From Rikenella microfusus (GTDB taxonomy: Bacteria; Bacteroidota; Bacteroidia; Bacteroidales; SZUA-534): a DNA stretch of 37,200 bases. Positions 7,415-15,286 of this stretch are shown here, piece by piece. The notes below the pieces were generated by a model that was not told the origin of the DNA, did not search any database, and saw only the letters and a list, made by a program, of their open reading frames with translations. Each line of letters starts with the position of its first letter. The first letter of the stretch is position 1. The DNA is taken from positions 1 to 37,200 of the forward strand of contig DYQV01000001.1 of assembly GCA_020719105.1 (NCBI GenBank). Reading direction: 5' to 3'. Made by a program: the position numbers and the translations under genes.

Positions 7415-9535
7415 TTACTTGTCTTTGAATTTTGGGTTAACCCCCAAATTATAAAACATAAATGAATAAGTGTCGGTTAATTCTTCAATCATTTTTGTGG
7501 TGGGCTTTCCGGCACCATGACCGGCTTTTGAATCAATACGAATGATTACCGGATTTGAACCTTTATATTTTGACTGAAGCGTGGCCATATATTTAAACGA
7601 ATGGGCAGGAACCACGCGATCGTCGTGATCGGCAGTAGTAACCATCACTGCAGGATACTCAGTATTTTCTTTTATGGCATGGACGGGGGAATAAGCTAAC
7701 AAATACTTAAACATGGCTTCACTATCCTCGCTGGTTCCATAGTCAGTTGCCCAATAACGGCCGATAGTAAATTTATGATAACGGAGCATATCCATAACCC
7801 CAACGGCCGGAATGGCCGCACCAAACAAATCGGGTCGCTGATTGACCACGGCTCCCACCAACAACCCACCATTTGAACCACCTAACAAAGCAATTTTCCC
7901 TTTGCTGGTATATTTCTCATTTATCAGATATTCTGCAGCGGCAATGCAATCATCGAATACGTTTTGTTTTTGCATCAACGTTCCGGATTTATGCCATTCT
8001 TCTCCATACTCACCTCCCCCACGTAAATTCATCATGGCGTAAATACCGCCTTGCTCCAACCAAATTAGCCTTCCTACACTGAAGGACGGGGTTAAGCTGA
8101 TATTGAAACCACCATAGCCATAGAGCAGTAAAGGATTTTTGCCATTCAGGACAAGCCCTTTTTTATGCACAATGAACATGGGTATTTTGGTTCCATCCTT
8201 GCTAGCATAAAATACCTGTTTTGTTTCATAAAGATCCGGATTAAAATCAACATCTGCTTTTTGATAAACTTCCGATTTATTATTTTTTATGTCGTATTTA
8301 TAAACGGTAGCCGGAGTAGTGAAGGAAGTGAGGGAGTAGAAAGTAACGGTATCTTCCTTTTTACCGCTGAACCCACTTACTGAACCTAATATTGGAAGCT
8401 CCAGATCATATAAATATTTTCCATTTAGGTCATTAACTTCAACATGGCTATGGGCATCTTTAAGATAGGTTGCTATAATTTTTCCACCCATAATTGAAAC
8501 CCCTGTGAGTACTCCTTCCTTTTCCGGAATAAAATCAACCCATTTTTCGCGGGCATAATCATTCAAATCAATTTCAATAACTTTATATTTTGATGCTTGA
8601 TAATTGGTCAATACCAATAGTTTTCCATTTATGTGATCGACCACTTGAAAATCATTTTCGAAATTTTCAACCACCTTAATCACCTTTCCGTCTTTTTCAA
8701 TATCCTTCATGTAAAAAGCATTACCCGAAGTGGATTCGGTAACAGAAAGGATAAGATACCTTTCGTCCTCAGTAACTCCAGCTCCAAAACCCCATTGCGG
8801 GTTTTGCAGGTCTTCAAATATCAATTTGTCTTCTGCTTGCGTGGTTCCAATTTTATGATAATACACCTTGCTGTTTTCGTTCACACCTTTAAGTACATCC
8901 TTTTCTATTGGTTCCGGATAACGGGAATAGAAGAATCCATCGTTAAACCAGGACATTCCTGAAAACTTAACCCATTTGATATGGTCAGCCAACAATTCAC
9001 CTGTTTTCAGGCTTTTCACAAAGAACTCATTCCAATCCGAACCGCCTTTCGAAATTCCATAACCCAGATATTTTCCATCGCTTGATGGCGAAAAATTGGC
9101 AAGTGACACAGTTCCGTCTTCGGAAAATTTATTTGGATCTAAAATTTCCATTTCTTCTTCTGAAATGGAATCCATCATAAATGCCACACTCTGGTTTTGA
9201 AGTCCGTTATTTCGGAAGATAAAGTAGTGCCCGCCTTCATGGTATGGAGCAGAAACTTTGGGATAATCCCAAAGTTTGGTTAACCGCTTGTTAATGGCAT
9301 CACGATAAGGGATTTTTGCCAAATAAGAATCAGTTACTTCATTTTGAGCCTTTACCCATGCCTTGGTGGAATCGGAATTATCGTCCTCGAGCCAACGGTA
9401 AGGGTCAGGTACCTGGGTTCCAAAATAATGGTCAATGGTGTCCACTTTGTTTGTCATCGGATAGTTTAATTTTTCTTTGCCCGGCTGGCACGATACCATT
9501 CCAGCCATAAAGCACAAAACAACAAATTTATTCAT
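7415..9535 (-). CDS. Prolyl oligopeptidase family (S9A) serine peptidase, lipoprotein
   Basis: The product is an endopeptidase cleaving short peptides after proline, in the periplasm or on the outer membrane. The ATG at 9535 is chosen because it opens a lipoprotein signal (MNKFVVLCFMAGMVSC, lipid Cys16). A longer frame to 9592 lacks sense as a signal. The mature N terminus has the S9A hallmark DPYRWLED, followed by a seven-bladed propeller (about 100-430) and the alpha/beta-hydrolase domain. The nucleophile is Ser554 in GGSNGG, the Asp lies in ADHDDRVVP (about 636-639), and the His is His673 in KAGHGAGK. The length of 706 is standard. GGFNISLTPSFS and LRGGGEYGEEWH are further family motifs. 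It stands alone, ended by the 7314-7345 terminator. It probably processes peptides for nutrition. Confidence 0.95.
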   Translation of the reverse strand: MNKFVVLCFMAGMVSCQPGKEKLNYPMTNKVDTIDHYFGTQVPDPYRWLEDDNSDSTKAWVKAQNEVTDSYLAKIPYRDAINKRLTKLWDYPKVSAPYHEGGHYFIFRNNGLQNQSVAFMMDSISEEEMEILDPNKFSEDGTVSLANFSPSSDGKYLGYGISKGGSDWNEFFVKSLKTGELLADHIKWVKFSGMSWFNDGFFYSRYPEPIEKDVLKGVNENSKVYYHKIGTTQAEDKLIFEDLQNPQWGFGAGVTEDERYLILSVTESTSGNAFYMKDIEKDGKVIKVVENFENDFQVVDHINGKLLVLTNYQASKYKVIEIDLNDYAREKWVDFIPEKEGVLTGVSIMGGKIIATYLKDAHSHVEVNDLNGKYLYDLELPILGSVSGFSGKKEDTVTFYSLTSFTTPATVYKYDIKNNKSEVYQKADVDFNPDLYETKQVFYASKDGTKIPMFIVHKKGLVLNGKNPLLLYGYGGFNISLTPSFSVGRLIWLEQGGIYAMMNLRGGGEYGEEWHKSGTLMQKQNVFDDCIAAAEYLINEKYTSKGKIALLGGSNGGLLVGAVVNQRPDLFGAAIPAVGVMDMLRYHKFTIGRYWATDYGTSEDSEAMFKYLLAYSPVHAIKENTEYPAVMVTTADHDDRVVPAHSFKYMATLQSKYKGSNPVIIRIDSKAGHGAGKPTTKMIEELTDTYSFMFYNLGVNPKFKDK

Positions 9536-9756
9536 CGATTTAAAATTTAAATAACATTTATATTGAACCAATTTCATGCAACTTTTCTGCATTTTATTTA
9601 GTAAGTAGGGTTTACCACGAAAAAGTTACTCGCAAGGTAAATAAACTTAATAAATAAACTATATTGCCTTAAATAGAATTTATAGCGGTTACAGGAATTG
9701 AAAACAAATAGCGAAGCAGGCGCTTCACTTTCCATGTCATTTTTTTTGTGAACTTC

Positions 9757-9786
9757 TTGTAGCATTAAAAGAAATAATTATCTTTG
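9757..9786 (+). promoter_or_regulatory. rpsO promoter (TTG-N19-TATCTTTG)
   Basis: TTG at 9757-9759, a 19-bp spacer and TATCTTTG at 9779-9786 form a canonical Bacteroidota housekeeping promoter. It leaves a 5' UTR of roughly 40 nt before the rpsO ATG at 9833. This is the best promoter match in the window. Confidence 0.75.
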
Positions 9787-9832
9787 CGGTTCAAAATTTT
9801 ATAGGAATTAAGATTTTAATATAAGAAAGAAT

Positions 9833-10102
9833 ATGTACTTAACAGTAGAGAAAAAAACAGAGCTTTTTCAGTCGTTCGGCAAATCGGCACAAGATACTGG
9901 ATCATCTGAAGGACAAATTGCGTTATTCAGTTACCGGATTGCACACTTAACTGAGCATCTCAAAAAAAACAAACACGATTTTGGAACGCAAAAAGCGCTG
10001 CTAAAATTGGTAGGTAAACGCAGAAGTTTACTCGATTACCTAAAAGATAACGATATTGAAAGGTACCGTGCCATTATTAAAGCACTTAACTTAAGAAAAT
10101 AG
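9833..10102 (+). CDS. rpsO: 30S ribosomal protein S15
   Basis: This primary rRNA-binding protein of the small-subunit platform has 89 residues, exactly the family length. Recognisable segments are GSSEGQIALFSYRIAHLTEHLKK (shown in part: EGQIALFSYRI), the conserved HLKKNKHDFGTQKALLKLV region, GKRRSLLDYLK, and the C-terminal ERYRAIIKALNLRK. It has its own strong promoter (9757-9786) and its own terminator (10104-10132). The downstream pnp gene is in the classic rpsO-pnp arrangement, although the terminator suggests mainly separate transcripts. Confidence 0.97.
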   Translation: MYLTVEKKTELFQSFGKSAQDTGSSEGQIALFSYRIAHLTEHLKKNKHDFGTQKALLKLVGKRRSLLDYLKDNDIERYRAIIKALNLRK

Positions 10103-10103
10103 C

Positions 10104-10132
10104 AAAAAAAGGCACTTCAGTTGCCTTTTTTT
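10104..10132 (+). terminator. Rho-independent terminator after rpsO
   Basis: AAAAAAAGGCA (10104-10114) pairs perfectly with TGCCTTTTTTT (10122-10132) around the loop CTTCAGT. It begins 2 bp after the rpsO stop codon. Confidence 0.85.
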
Positions 10133-10228
10133 GTTTAATGCCTTCTATCAAATAAAATACCCATCAATCTCAATGATTTATTCATTAATTAGTTGCAAAT
10201 TGTAAGAACGCAACTTTGGTAAATCACA

Positions 10229-10236
10229 TATTTTTG
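10229..10236 (+). promoter_or_regulatory. Putative -7 promoter element of pnp
   Basis: TATTTTTG fits TAnnTTTG and lies 77 bp upstream of the pnp start. No TTG is correctly spaced (the nearest give N10 or N26), so it is a moderate candidate. It would give pnp transcription independent of rpsO with a 5' UTR of about 70 nt. Confidence 0.4.
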
Positions 10237-10313
10237 GAGAAAATTAATTAGTATAAATCTGGCTTGCCCACAAGAAATAAAAAGAAACCGGTAAGCTATT
10301 AGAAACAAGAAAG

Positions 10314-12434
10314 ATGAAAATTATAAACAAACAAATTGACTTAGGCGACGGCCGGATCATCAACATTGAAACCGGTAAACTTGCCAAACAAGCCGACGGC
10401 GCGGTTGTTGTAAAATTGGGTAATACCATGTTATTGGCAACCGTTGTAGCGGCCAAAGAAGCTAAAGAAAACGTGGATTTTATGCCACTTTCTGTCGAAT
10501 ATCAAGAAAAATATGCTGCTGCCGGACGTTTCCCTGGTGGCTTTTTACGTCGTGAAGGCAGGGCCCAGGATTCTGAAATATTGGTTTCCCGTTTAATTGA
10601 CCGTGCCCTGCGTCCTTTATTCCCCGATGACTTTCATGCAGAAACCTTTGTTACCGTTCAACTTATTTCGGCCGATAAAGATACTATGCCTGATGCCCTT
10701 GCTGGACTTGCTGCATCAGCTGCATTGGCTGTTTCCAATATTCCTTTCAACGGACCTATATCAGAATGCCGCGTTGGACGTGTAAATGGAAAGTTAAAAA
10801 TCAATCCATCGGTAGCCGAATTGGTTGACTCTGATATTGACATTATGGTAGCTGCAACCATCGATAATATTTTGATGGTAGAAGGTGAAATGAAAGAAAT
10901 TTCAGAAGCTGAAATGCTTGAGGCAATTAAATACGCCCACGAAACCATTAAAATTCATTGTAAGGCTCAACTGGAATTGGCTGAAGAAGTGGGTTCAACT
11001 GCTAAACGTGAATATTGCCACGAAACGAATGATGAAGCTTTACGCGAAAAAATATGGAAAGAAACTTACGATAAAGTTTATGCTGTAGCCAAAAAGTGTC
11101 AAGCCGACAAACACGCCCGTCATGATGATTTTGAAGCGGTTAAAGCAGATTTCTTTGCTCAATATACTGAAGAAGAATTGGTTTTATTAGACAAAACGTT
11201 GGTTGGAAAATACTACCACGATGTTGAAAAAGAAGCCGTACGAAACCTGATTCTTGATGAGGGTTTGCGTTTGGATGGTAGAAAAACAACTGAAATCCGC
11301 CCTATTTGGAGTGAGATCGATTATCTACCAGCTGCTCACGGTTCAGCTATATTTACCCGTGGTGAAACACAATCGCTTACCACAGTAACTTTAGGAACCA
11401 AGCTGGATAACAAACTGGTTGATGAAGTGATGCGTCAGGGAAAAGATAACTTTCTATTGCATTACAATTTCCCTCCATTCTCAACCGGCGATGCCAAAAT
11501 GTCAAGAGGTGTTGGACGTCGCGAAATTGGACATGGAAACTTGGCCCACCGCGCATTGAAGAACATGCTTCCTACAGGTGTTGACAATCCATATTCAATC
11601 CGTATTGTTTCCGATATTCTGGAATCGAACGGTTCTTCATCCATGGCTACTGTTTGTGCGGGTACATTGGCACTTATGGACGCCGGTATCAAAATCAAAA
11701 AACCGGTTTCAGGCATTGCCATGGGACTTATCACCAAAGGAAACAAATACGCCGTTTTGAGCGATATCCTTGGCGATGAAGACCATTTGGGTGATATGGA
11801 TTTTAAAGTTACCGGAACCAAAGATGGTATAACCGCTACCCAAATGGATATTAAAGTAGATGGATTGCCATACGAAGTATTGGCTCAGGCATTGGAACAA
11901 GCTAAAGAAGGTCGTATGCACATCTTAGGTAAAATTTTGGAGACCATTTCAGAACCAAGGCCGGAATTTAAGCCTCATGCTCCACAAGTGGTTACCATAA
12001 TGATACCAAAAGATACCATTGGTTCGTTGATAGGCCCTGGCGGCAAGATTATTCAAGAAATTCAAGCTTCAACAGGAACCACTATCATTATTGAGGAAAT
12101 TGGTAATATGGGTAAAGTGGAAGTGGTTGCATCCAACAAAGAATCCATTGATGCCGCTGTGAAACGGATTAAAGGCATTGTAGCTGTTCCTGAAATTGGA
12201 GAAGTTTACAAAGGTAAAGTGAAAGCTATTGTGGCTTTCGGCGCTTTTGTAGAAATACTTCCAGGTAAAGAAGGATTGTTACACATTTCAGAAATTGAAT
12301 GGCGCCGTTTGGATAAAGTGGAAGAAGTGTTAAAAGAAGGCGATGAAGTGGAAGTTAAATTGATTGATGTTGACAAAGCCGGTAAATTCAAACTTTCCAG
12401 AAAAATTCTGATGCCAAAACCAGAGAAAAACTAA
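10314..12434 (+). CDS. pnp: Polyribonucleotide nucleotidyltransferase (PNPase)
   Basis: This phosphorolytic 3'-5' exoribonuclease and RNA polymerase of the degradosome has 706 residues, the normal size. Domain order is: first RNase PH domain (about 10-145, with RRRG-like LRREGRAQD and DRALRPLFPDDF), alpha-helical linker domain (about 240-320), second catalytic RNase PH domain (about 325-555, with GETQSLTTVTLGT, FPPFSTGD, GRREIGHGNLA and SNGSSSMATVCAG), KH domain (about 560-620, IGSLIGPGGKIIQEIQ) and S1 domain (about 630-700, YKGKVKAIVAFGAFVEI). All the catalytic-site motifs look intact. It follows rpsO after a terminator and is ended by the hairpin at 12459-12490. Confidence 0.98.
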   Translation: MKIINKQIDLGDGRIINIETGKLAKQADGAVVVKLGNTMLLATVVAAKEAKENVDFMPLSVEYQEKYAAAGRFPGGFLRREGRAQDSEILVSRLIDRALRPLFPDDFHAETFVTVQLISADKDTMPDALAGLAASAALAVSNIPFNGPISECRVGRVNGKLKINPSVAELVDSDIDIMVAATIDNILMVEGEMKEISEAEMLEAIKYAHETIKIHCKAQLELAEEVGSTAKREYCHETNDEALREKIWKETYDKVYAVAKKCQADKHARHDDFEAVKADFFAQYTEEELVLLDKTLVGKYYHDVEKEAVRNLILDEGLRLDGRKTTEIRPIWSEIDYLPAAHGSAIFTRGETQSLTTVTLGTKLDNKLVDEVMRQGKDNFLLHYNFPPFSTGDAKMSRGVGRREIGHGNLAHRALKNMLPTGVDNPYSIRIVSDILESNGSSSMATVCAGTLALMDAGIKIKKPVSGIAMGLITKGNKYAVLSDILGDEDHLGDMDFKVTGTKDGITATQMDIKVDGLPYEVLAQALEQAKEGRMHILGKILETISEPRPEFKPHAPQVVTIMIPKDTIGSLIGPGGKIIQEIQASTGTTIIIEEIGNMGKVEVVASNKESIDAAVKRIKGIVAVPEIGEVYKGKVKAIVAFGAFVEILPGKEGLLHISEIEWRRLDKVEEVLKEGDEVEVKLIDVDKAGKFKLSRKILMPKPEKN

Positions 12435-12458
12435 TTTACAACTAATTAGAAAATATAG

Positions 12459-12490
12459 AAAGGTATTCCATTTTGGGATACCTTTTTTTT
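12459..12490 (+). terminator. Rho-independent terminator after pnp
   Basis: AGGTATTCC (12461-12469) pairs with GGGATACCT (12475-12483), with one G-U pair and flanking A-U pairs, and is followed by T8 (12483-12490). It lies 25 bp after the pnp stop. Confidence 0.85.
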
Positions 12491-12506
12491 ATATTTGAAA
12501 ACACTA

Positions 12507-12715
12507 TTGTCCGGTTAAATTAAAAAAAATGCCACCAAGTCACAAAAACACCCAGATTCACAAAATTTAATACGTTGATTATAATTAACTTGGTGATTTA
12601 TTGGTGTCATAGTGACGAAAAGAAAATTGAAAGTAGCCCGTATTTTAAAATTAAAAGCAAAATCATCTGGTTTTATTGGTCAATAAGGGAATTTGTGATT
12701 TTTTTTACCGGACAA
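12507..12715. repeat. Second MITE-like foldback element, upstream of acylphosphatase
   Basis: TTGTCCGGT (12507-12515) and its perfect reverse complement ACCGGACAA (12707-12715) bound about 209 bp. Just inside each end is a run of A (12522-12529), mirrored by a run of T (about 12699-12706), so the ends are alike for longer than 9 bp. A nested inverted repeat, CACCAAGT (12533-12540) with ACTTGGTG (12588-12595), lies inside. No coding frame or target duplication is obvious. The right end stops 13 bp before the acyP start codon, so the element supplies that gene's whole 5' region. Identity as a mobile element is inferred from structure alone. Confidence 0.5.
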
Positions 12716-12728
12716 CAATAATTTGAAA

Positions 12729-13007
12729 ATGGCTAAAATAAAATCGCTTCAGATTCAGGTAACCGGTAGGGTGCAAAAAGTTGGTTTCCGGTTCAATGCC
12801 CAAGACACGGCACTAAAACTGAGGCTTAACGGATTCGTCATGAACAATACCGATGGCAGTGTTTATATGGAAGTTGAAGGGGACGAAGATTCCCTAAACC
12901 AATTCCTGATATGGTGCCACCAAGGACCTGAATGGTCCATGGTAACCGGAGTTAAAGTGGTTGAGCAGGATATTAAAGGTTATGAAGGATTTTTTGTAAA
13001 AAAATAA
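12729..13007 (+). CDS. acyP: Acylphosphatase
   Basis: This small cytoplasmic enzyme hydrolyses acyl phosphates such as acetyl- or carbamoyl-phosphate. The ATG at 12729 gives 92 residues, the family norm. A TTG two codons earlier (12723) also opens the frame but is not needed. Motifs are VTGRVQKVGFRF, containing the phosphate-binding loop and the catalytic Arg of GxVQxVGFR, and LNGFVMNNTDGSVYMEVEG, containing the catalytic Asn and the conserved NxxDGxV signature. Its upstream region is the foldback element 12507-12715, so its promoter may come from that element. It converges on the ABC-F gene with 4 bp between the stops. Confidence 0.94.
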   Translation: MAKIKSLQIQVTGRVQKVGFRFNAQDTALKLRLNGFVMNNTDGSVYMEVEGDEDSLNQFLIWCHQGPEWSMVTGVKVVEQDIKGYEGFFVKK

Positions 13008-13011
13008 CATC

Positions 13012-14952
13012 CTATAATTCTTTCATCCCTTTTAAAGCATCCACCTCATGGCTCAATGATTCCCAATTATGCATTTCGTTTTCTAAATCCTTTTTAAGTT
13101 TTTCATACTTTTCAAACACCGTGTGATCGCTGCTGTTTTCAGGAATGGATAATAGCACATTCATCTTTTCGATTTCATCCTCCAAGTTCATAATCTGCTC
13201 TTCACTATCTTCAACAGCTTTCTGGGCTTTCCGGATTTTCTTGTCCAGCTCCTTCCGCTCTTCATATTTCAGCTTGTTGTCCGACGATTCTTTCGGTTTT
13301 TCATCGGATTCCACTCTTTTAATCTGGTTCAACTGGTTCAGGGTTTCCAACCTTTTCTTCTGTAAAAACTCAGCAATGCCGTACAGATTCTGCTTTGCCT
13401 TTTTTTCTTTAAATTCATAAACGGTCTGCACAATACCGTCCAAAAAATCACGGTCGTGCGAAACCAGAATCAACGTACCGTCAAAAGTTAGTAGTGCTTG
13501 TTTTAAGATGTCTTTCGAACGCATATCCAGGTGATTGGTGGGTTCATCAAGAACCAAGAGATTGGCGGGTTCCAGCAGCAGTTTAGCCAACGATAACCGG
13601 GCCCGTTCGCCTCCTGAAAGAACACTTACCTTTTTATCCACATCCTCGCCCCGGAAAAGGAAAGAGGCCAATATATCACGGATTTTGGTACGAACATCGC
13701 CTGTAGCAACGGCATCAATGGTTTGCAATACAGTTTTGGAATCGTCGAGCATTTCGCTTTGGTTTTGGGCATAATACCCTATCTTAACGTTATGGCCAAG
13801 TTTCAAATGGCCCTCGTAAGTATGTTGCCCAATAATCACTTTCGAAAAAGTGGTTTTCCCTTCGCCGTTTTTCCCAACAAAGGCAACTTTTTCCCCCTTT
13901 TCGAGCACAAAATCAATTTTGGAAAGCACCAGATGGTCGCCAAAACTCTTTGATAATTCCTTGGTTTCCAAAATTATCTGTCCCGAATGGGGAGCCGGTG
14001 GAAACCGAAAATGGATGGAAGAACGATCGAGCTCATCAATCTCGATTCGGTCTATTTTATCAAGCATTTTTATACGTGACTGAACCTGAACACTTTTTGT
14101 AGCTTTATACCGGAACCGTTCAATAAACTGCTCAGTAACCTCAATTTTCTTCTGTTGGTTCTCAAAAGCTGCCCGTTGCTGGTCGAGCAATTCCTGCCTT
14201 AGTACCACATACTTTGAATAACCAACCTTGTAATCGTAAATTTTACCCAACGATATCTCCAAAGTCCGATTGGTGAGGTTGTCGAGGAAAGCCTTATCGT
14301 GCGAAACCACCACCACAGCACCTTCATACACTTTCAACATATCTTCGAACCATTGCACCGATTCAATATCGAGGTGGTTTGTGGGTTCATCGAGCAGCAG
14401 AACATCGGGCTTCTTCAACAGCACTTTGGCCAATTCAATGCGCATGCGCCAACCGCCACTGAATTCAACGGTAGGCCTCTCAAAATCGGTACGCGAAAAA
14501 CCCAACCCAATCAACGTGTTTTCAATATTGGCTTGGATGCTTCCCCCACCCAACAGGTTGAATCGCTCGGTCTTTTCGGAAAGTTTATGGATTAAATCGA
14601 GGTATTCTTTTGATTCATAATCAGTTCTAACAATCAGTTCTTCATTATAATTTTTAATTTCCTGTTTAATAGTAAGTATTTCATCATAAGCCCCCATGGT
14701 TTCTTTAAACACGTTTTTGGTATCCGAAACAATCATGTGCTGCGGCAGATAGCCAATGGTGGTATCACGGGGAATAGCAACTTGTCCTTTATCGTATTGC
14801 TGCATCCCACTAAGAACTTTTAGTAAGGTTGATTTACCAGCCCCATTTTTACCCGTTAAGCCAATGCGGTCGCGGGGGTTAATCAAAAAACTAATATCAT
14901 CGAAAAGCGGAGTGCCTGAGAATTCAACCGTCAAGCCGTTAACTGAAATCAT
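13012..14952 (-). CDS. ABC-F family ATPase (Uup/YheS-like translation factor)
   Basis: This soluble tandem-ATPase protein of the ABC-F class acts on ribosomes and lacks membrane domains. The start at 14952 (MISVNGLTVEFSGTPLFDDI) gives 646 residues. The frame runs 17 codons further upstream, but those cover the promoter at 14978-14985. The first ATPase has Walker A GKNGAGKST, Q-loop YLPQ, signature FSGGWRMR and Walker B LLLDEPTNHLD. The interdomain linker (about 240-320) is the P-site tRNA interaction motif region. The second ATPase has GKNGEGKTT, YYAQNQ, LSGGERAR and LVLDEPTNHLD. The C-terminal 90 residues are a charged coiled coil (EERKELDKKIRKAQKAVEDS) as in Uup-type members. It could be a ribosome-rescue or housekeeping factor, and antibiotic resistance is not indicated. 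Confidence 0.93.
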   Translation of the reverse strand: MISVNGLTVEFSGTPLFDDISFLINPRDRIGLTGKNGAGKSTLLKVLSGMQQYDKGQVAIPRDTTIGYLPQHMIVSDTKNVFKETMGAYDEILTIKQEIKNYNEELIVRTDYESKEYLDLIHKLSEKTERFNLLGGGSIQANIENTLIGLGFSRTDFERPTVEFSGGWRMRIELAKVLLKKPDVLLLDEPTNHLDIESVQWFEDMLKVYEGAVVVVSHDKAFLDNLTNRTLEISLGKIYDYKVGYSKYVVLRQELLDQQRAAFENQQKKIEVTEQFIERFRYKATKSVQVQSRIKMLDKIDRIEIDELDRSSIHFRFPPAPHSGQIILETKELSKSFGDHLVLSKIDFVLEKGEKVAFVGKNGEGKTTFSKVIIGQHTYEGHLKLGHNVKIGYYAQNQSEMLDDSKTVLQTIDAVATGDVRTKIRDILASFLFRGEDVDKKVSVLSGGERARLSLAKLLLEPANLLVLDEPTNHLDMRSKDILKQALLTFDGTLILVSHDRDFLDGIVQTVYEFKEKKAKQNLYGIAEFLQKKRLETLNQLNQIKRVESDEKPKESSDNKLKYEERKELDKKIRKAQKAVEDSEEQIMNLEDEIEKMNVLLSIPENSSDHTVFEKYEKLKKDLENEMHNWESLSHEVDALKGMKEL

Positions 14953-14977
14953 ATTCCGGAAATTATTAAATCGGGGG

Positions 14978-14985
14978 CAAAAATA
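14978..14985 (-). promoter_or_regulatory. Putative -7 promoter element of the ABC-F gene
   Basis: The minus strand reads TATTTTTG, an exact TAnnTTTG, about 25 bp before the ATG at 14952. No well-spaced TTG is seen. Its position inside the longer open frame supports the shorter start. Confidence 0.45.
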
Positions 14986-15115
14986 GCAACAAAAATTCAG
15001 CACATGAACAATTCATGTAAGAAACCTGTCCATTTGATGTACCAAATAATAATTTACTAAAGTTTCACAAATTTATAAAGCTCAATAATTAGGCATGTTA
15101 AATTTGATAATTACC

Positions 15116-15259
15116 CCCGCTGCCGCACGAGGTCTCTCGTGTGGCTTAAATAATAAAAGTTTATTCAGCTTTGCTATATTTTGATAAGACAGAAAATGGC
15201 AAGCCACATGATGCAACTTAACGAATTGATTTCACCAAAGGTATTTGCGCGACAGCGGG
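15116..15259. repeat. Intergenic region with strong GC hairpin and flanking inverted repeat
   Basis: The 334-bp gap between the ABC-F gene and rodA holds no convincing gene. A GC-rich stem-loop, GCCGCACGAG (15122-15131), GTCT, CTCGTGTGGC (15136-15145), stands out against the AT-rich surroundings. The word CCCGCTGCCGCAC that leads into it (15116-15128) reappears inverted and imperfect at 15247-15259 (CCCGCTGTCGCGC on the minus strand, 11 of 13 matching). A smaller palindrome, ACATGAA-CAA-TTCATGT, lies at 15002-15018. No U-tract follows the GC hairpin directly, so it is not a classic terminator. A dispersed palindromic repeat is more likely. Confidence 0.45.
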
Positions 15260-15286
15260 AATTGGAAAGTTTTTTAACCCATTTCC

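Noticed and set aside
9710..9729. Hairpin AGCGAAGC-AGGC-GCTTCACT as an S15 autoregulatory mRNA structure
   Set aside because: It lies upstream of the rpsO promoter (9757-9786), so it is not in the rpsO mRNA. It could be an operator, but nothing supports that.
11462..11821. Antisense open frame of 119 codons inside pnp
   Set aside because: It lies entirely within the well-conserved PNPase catalytic domain in another frame and has no recognisable protein features. The same applies to long shadows at 1113-1547, 8633-8962, 14270-14620 and 22825-23214.
12507..12715. Riboswitch or structured leader of acylphosphatase
   Set aside because: The inverted repeats are at the outer edges about 200 bp apart, as in transposon ends, and no known riboswitch core is recognisable.
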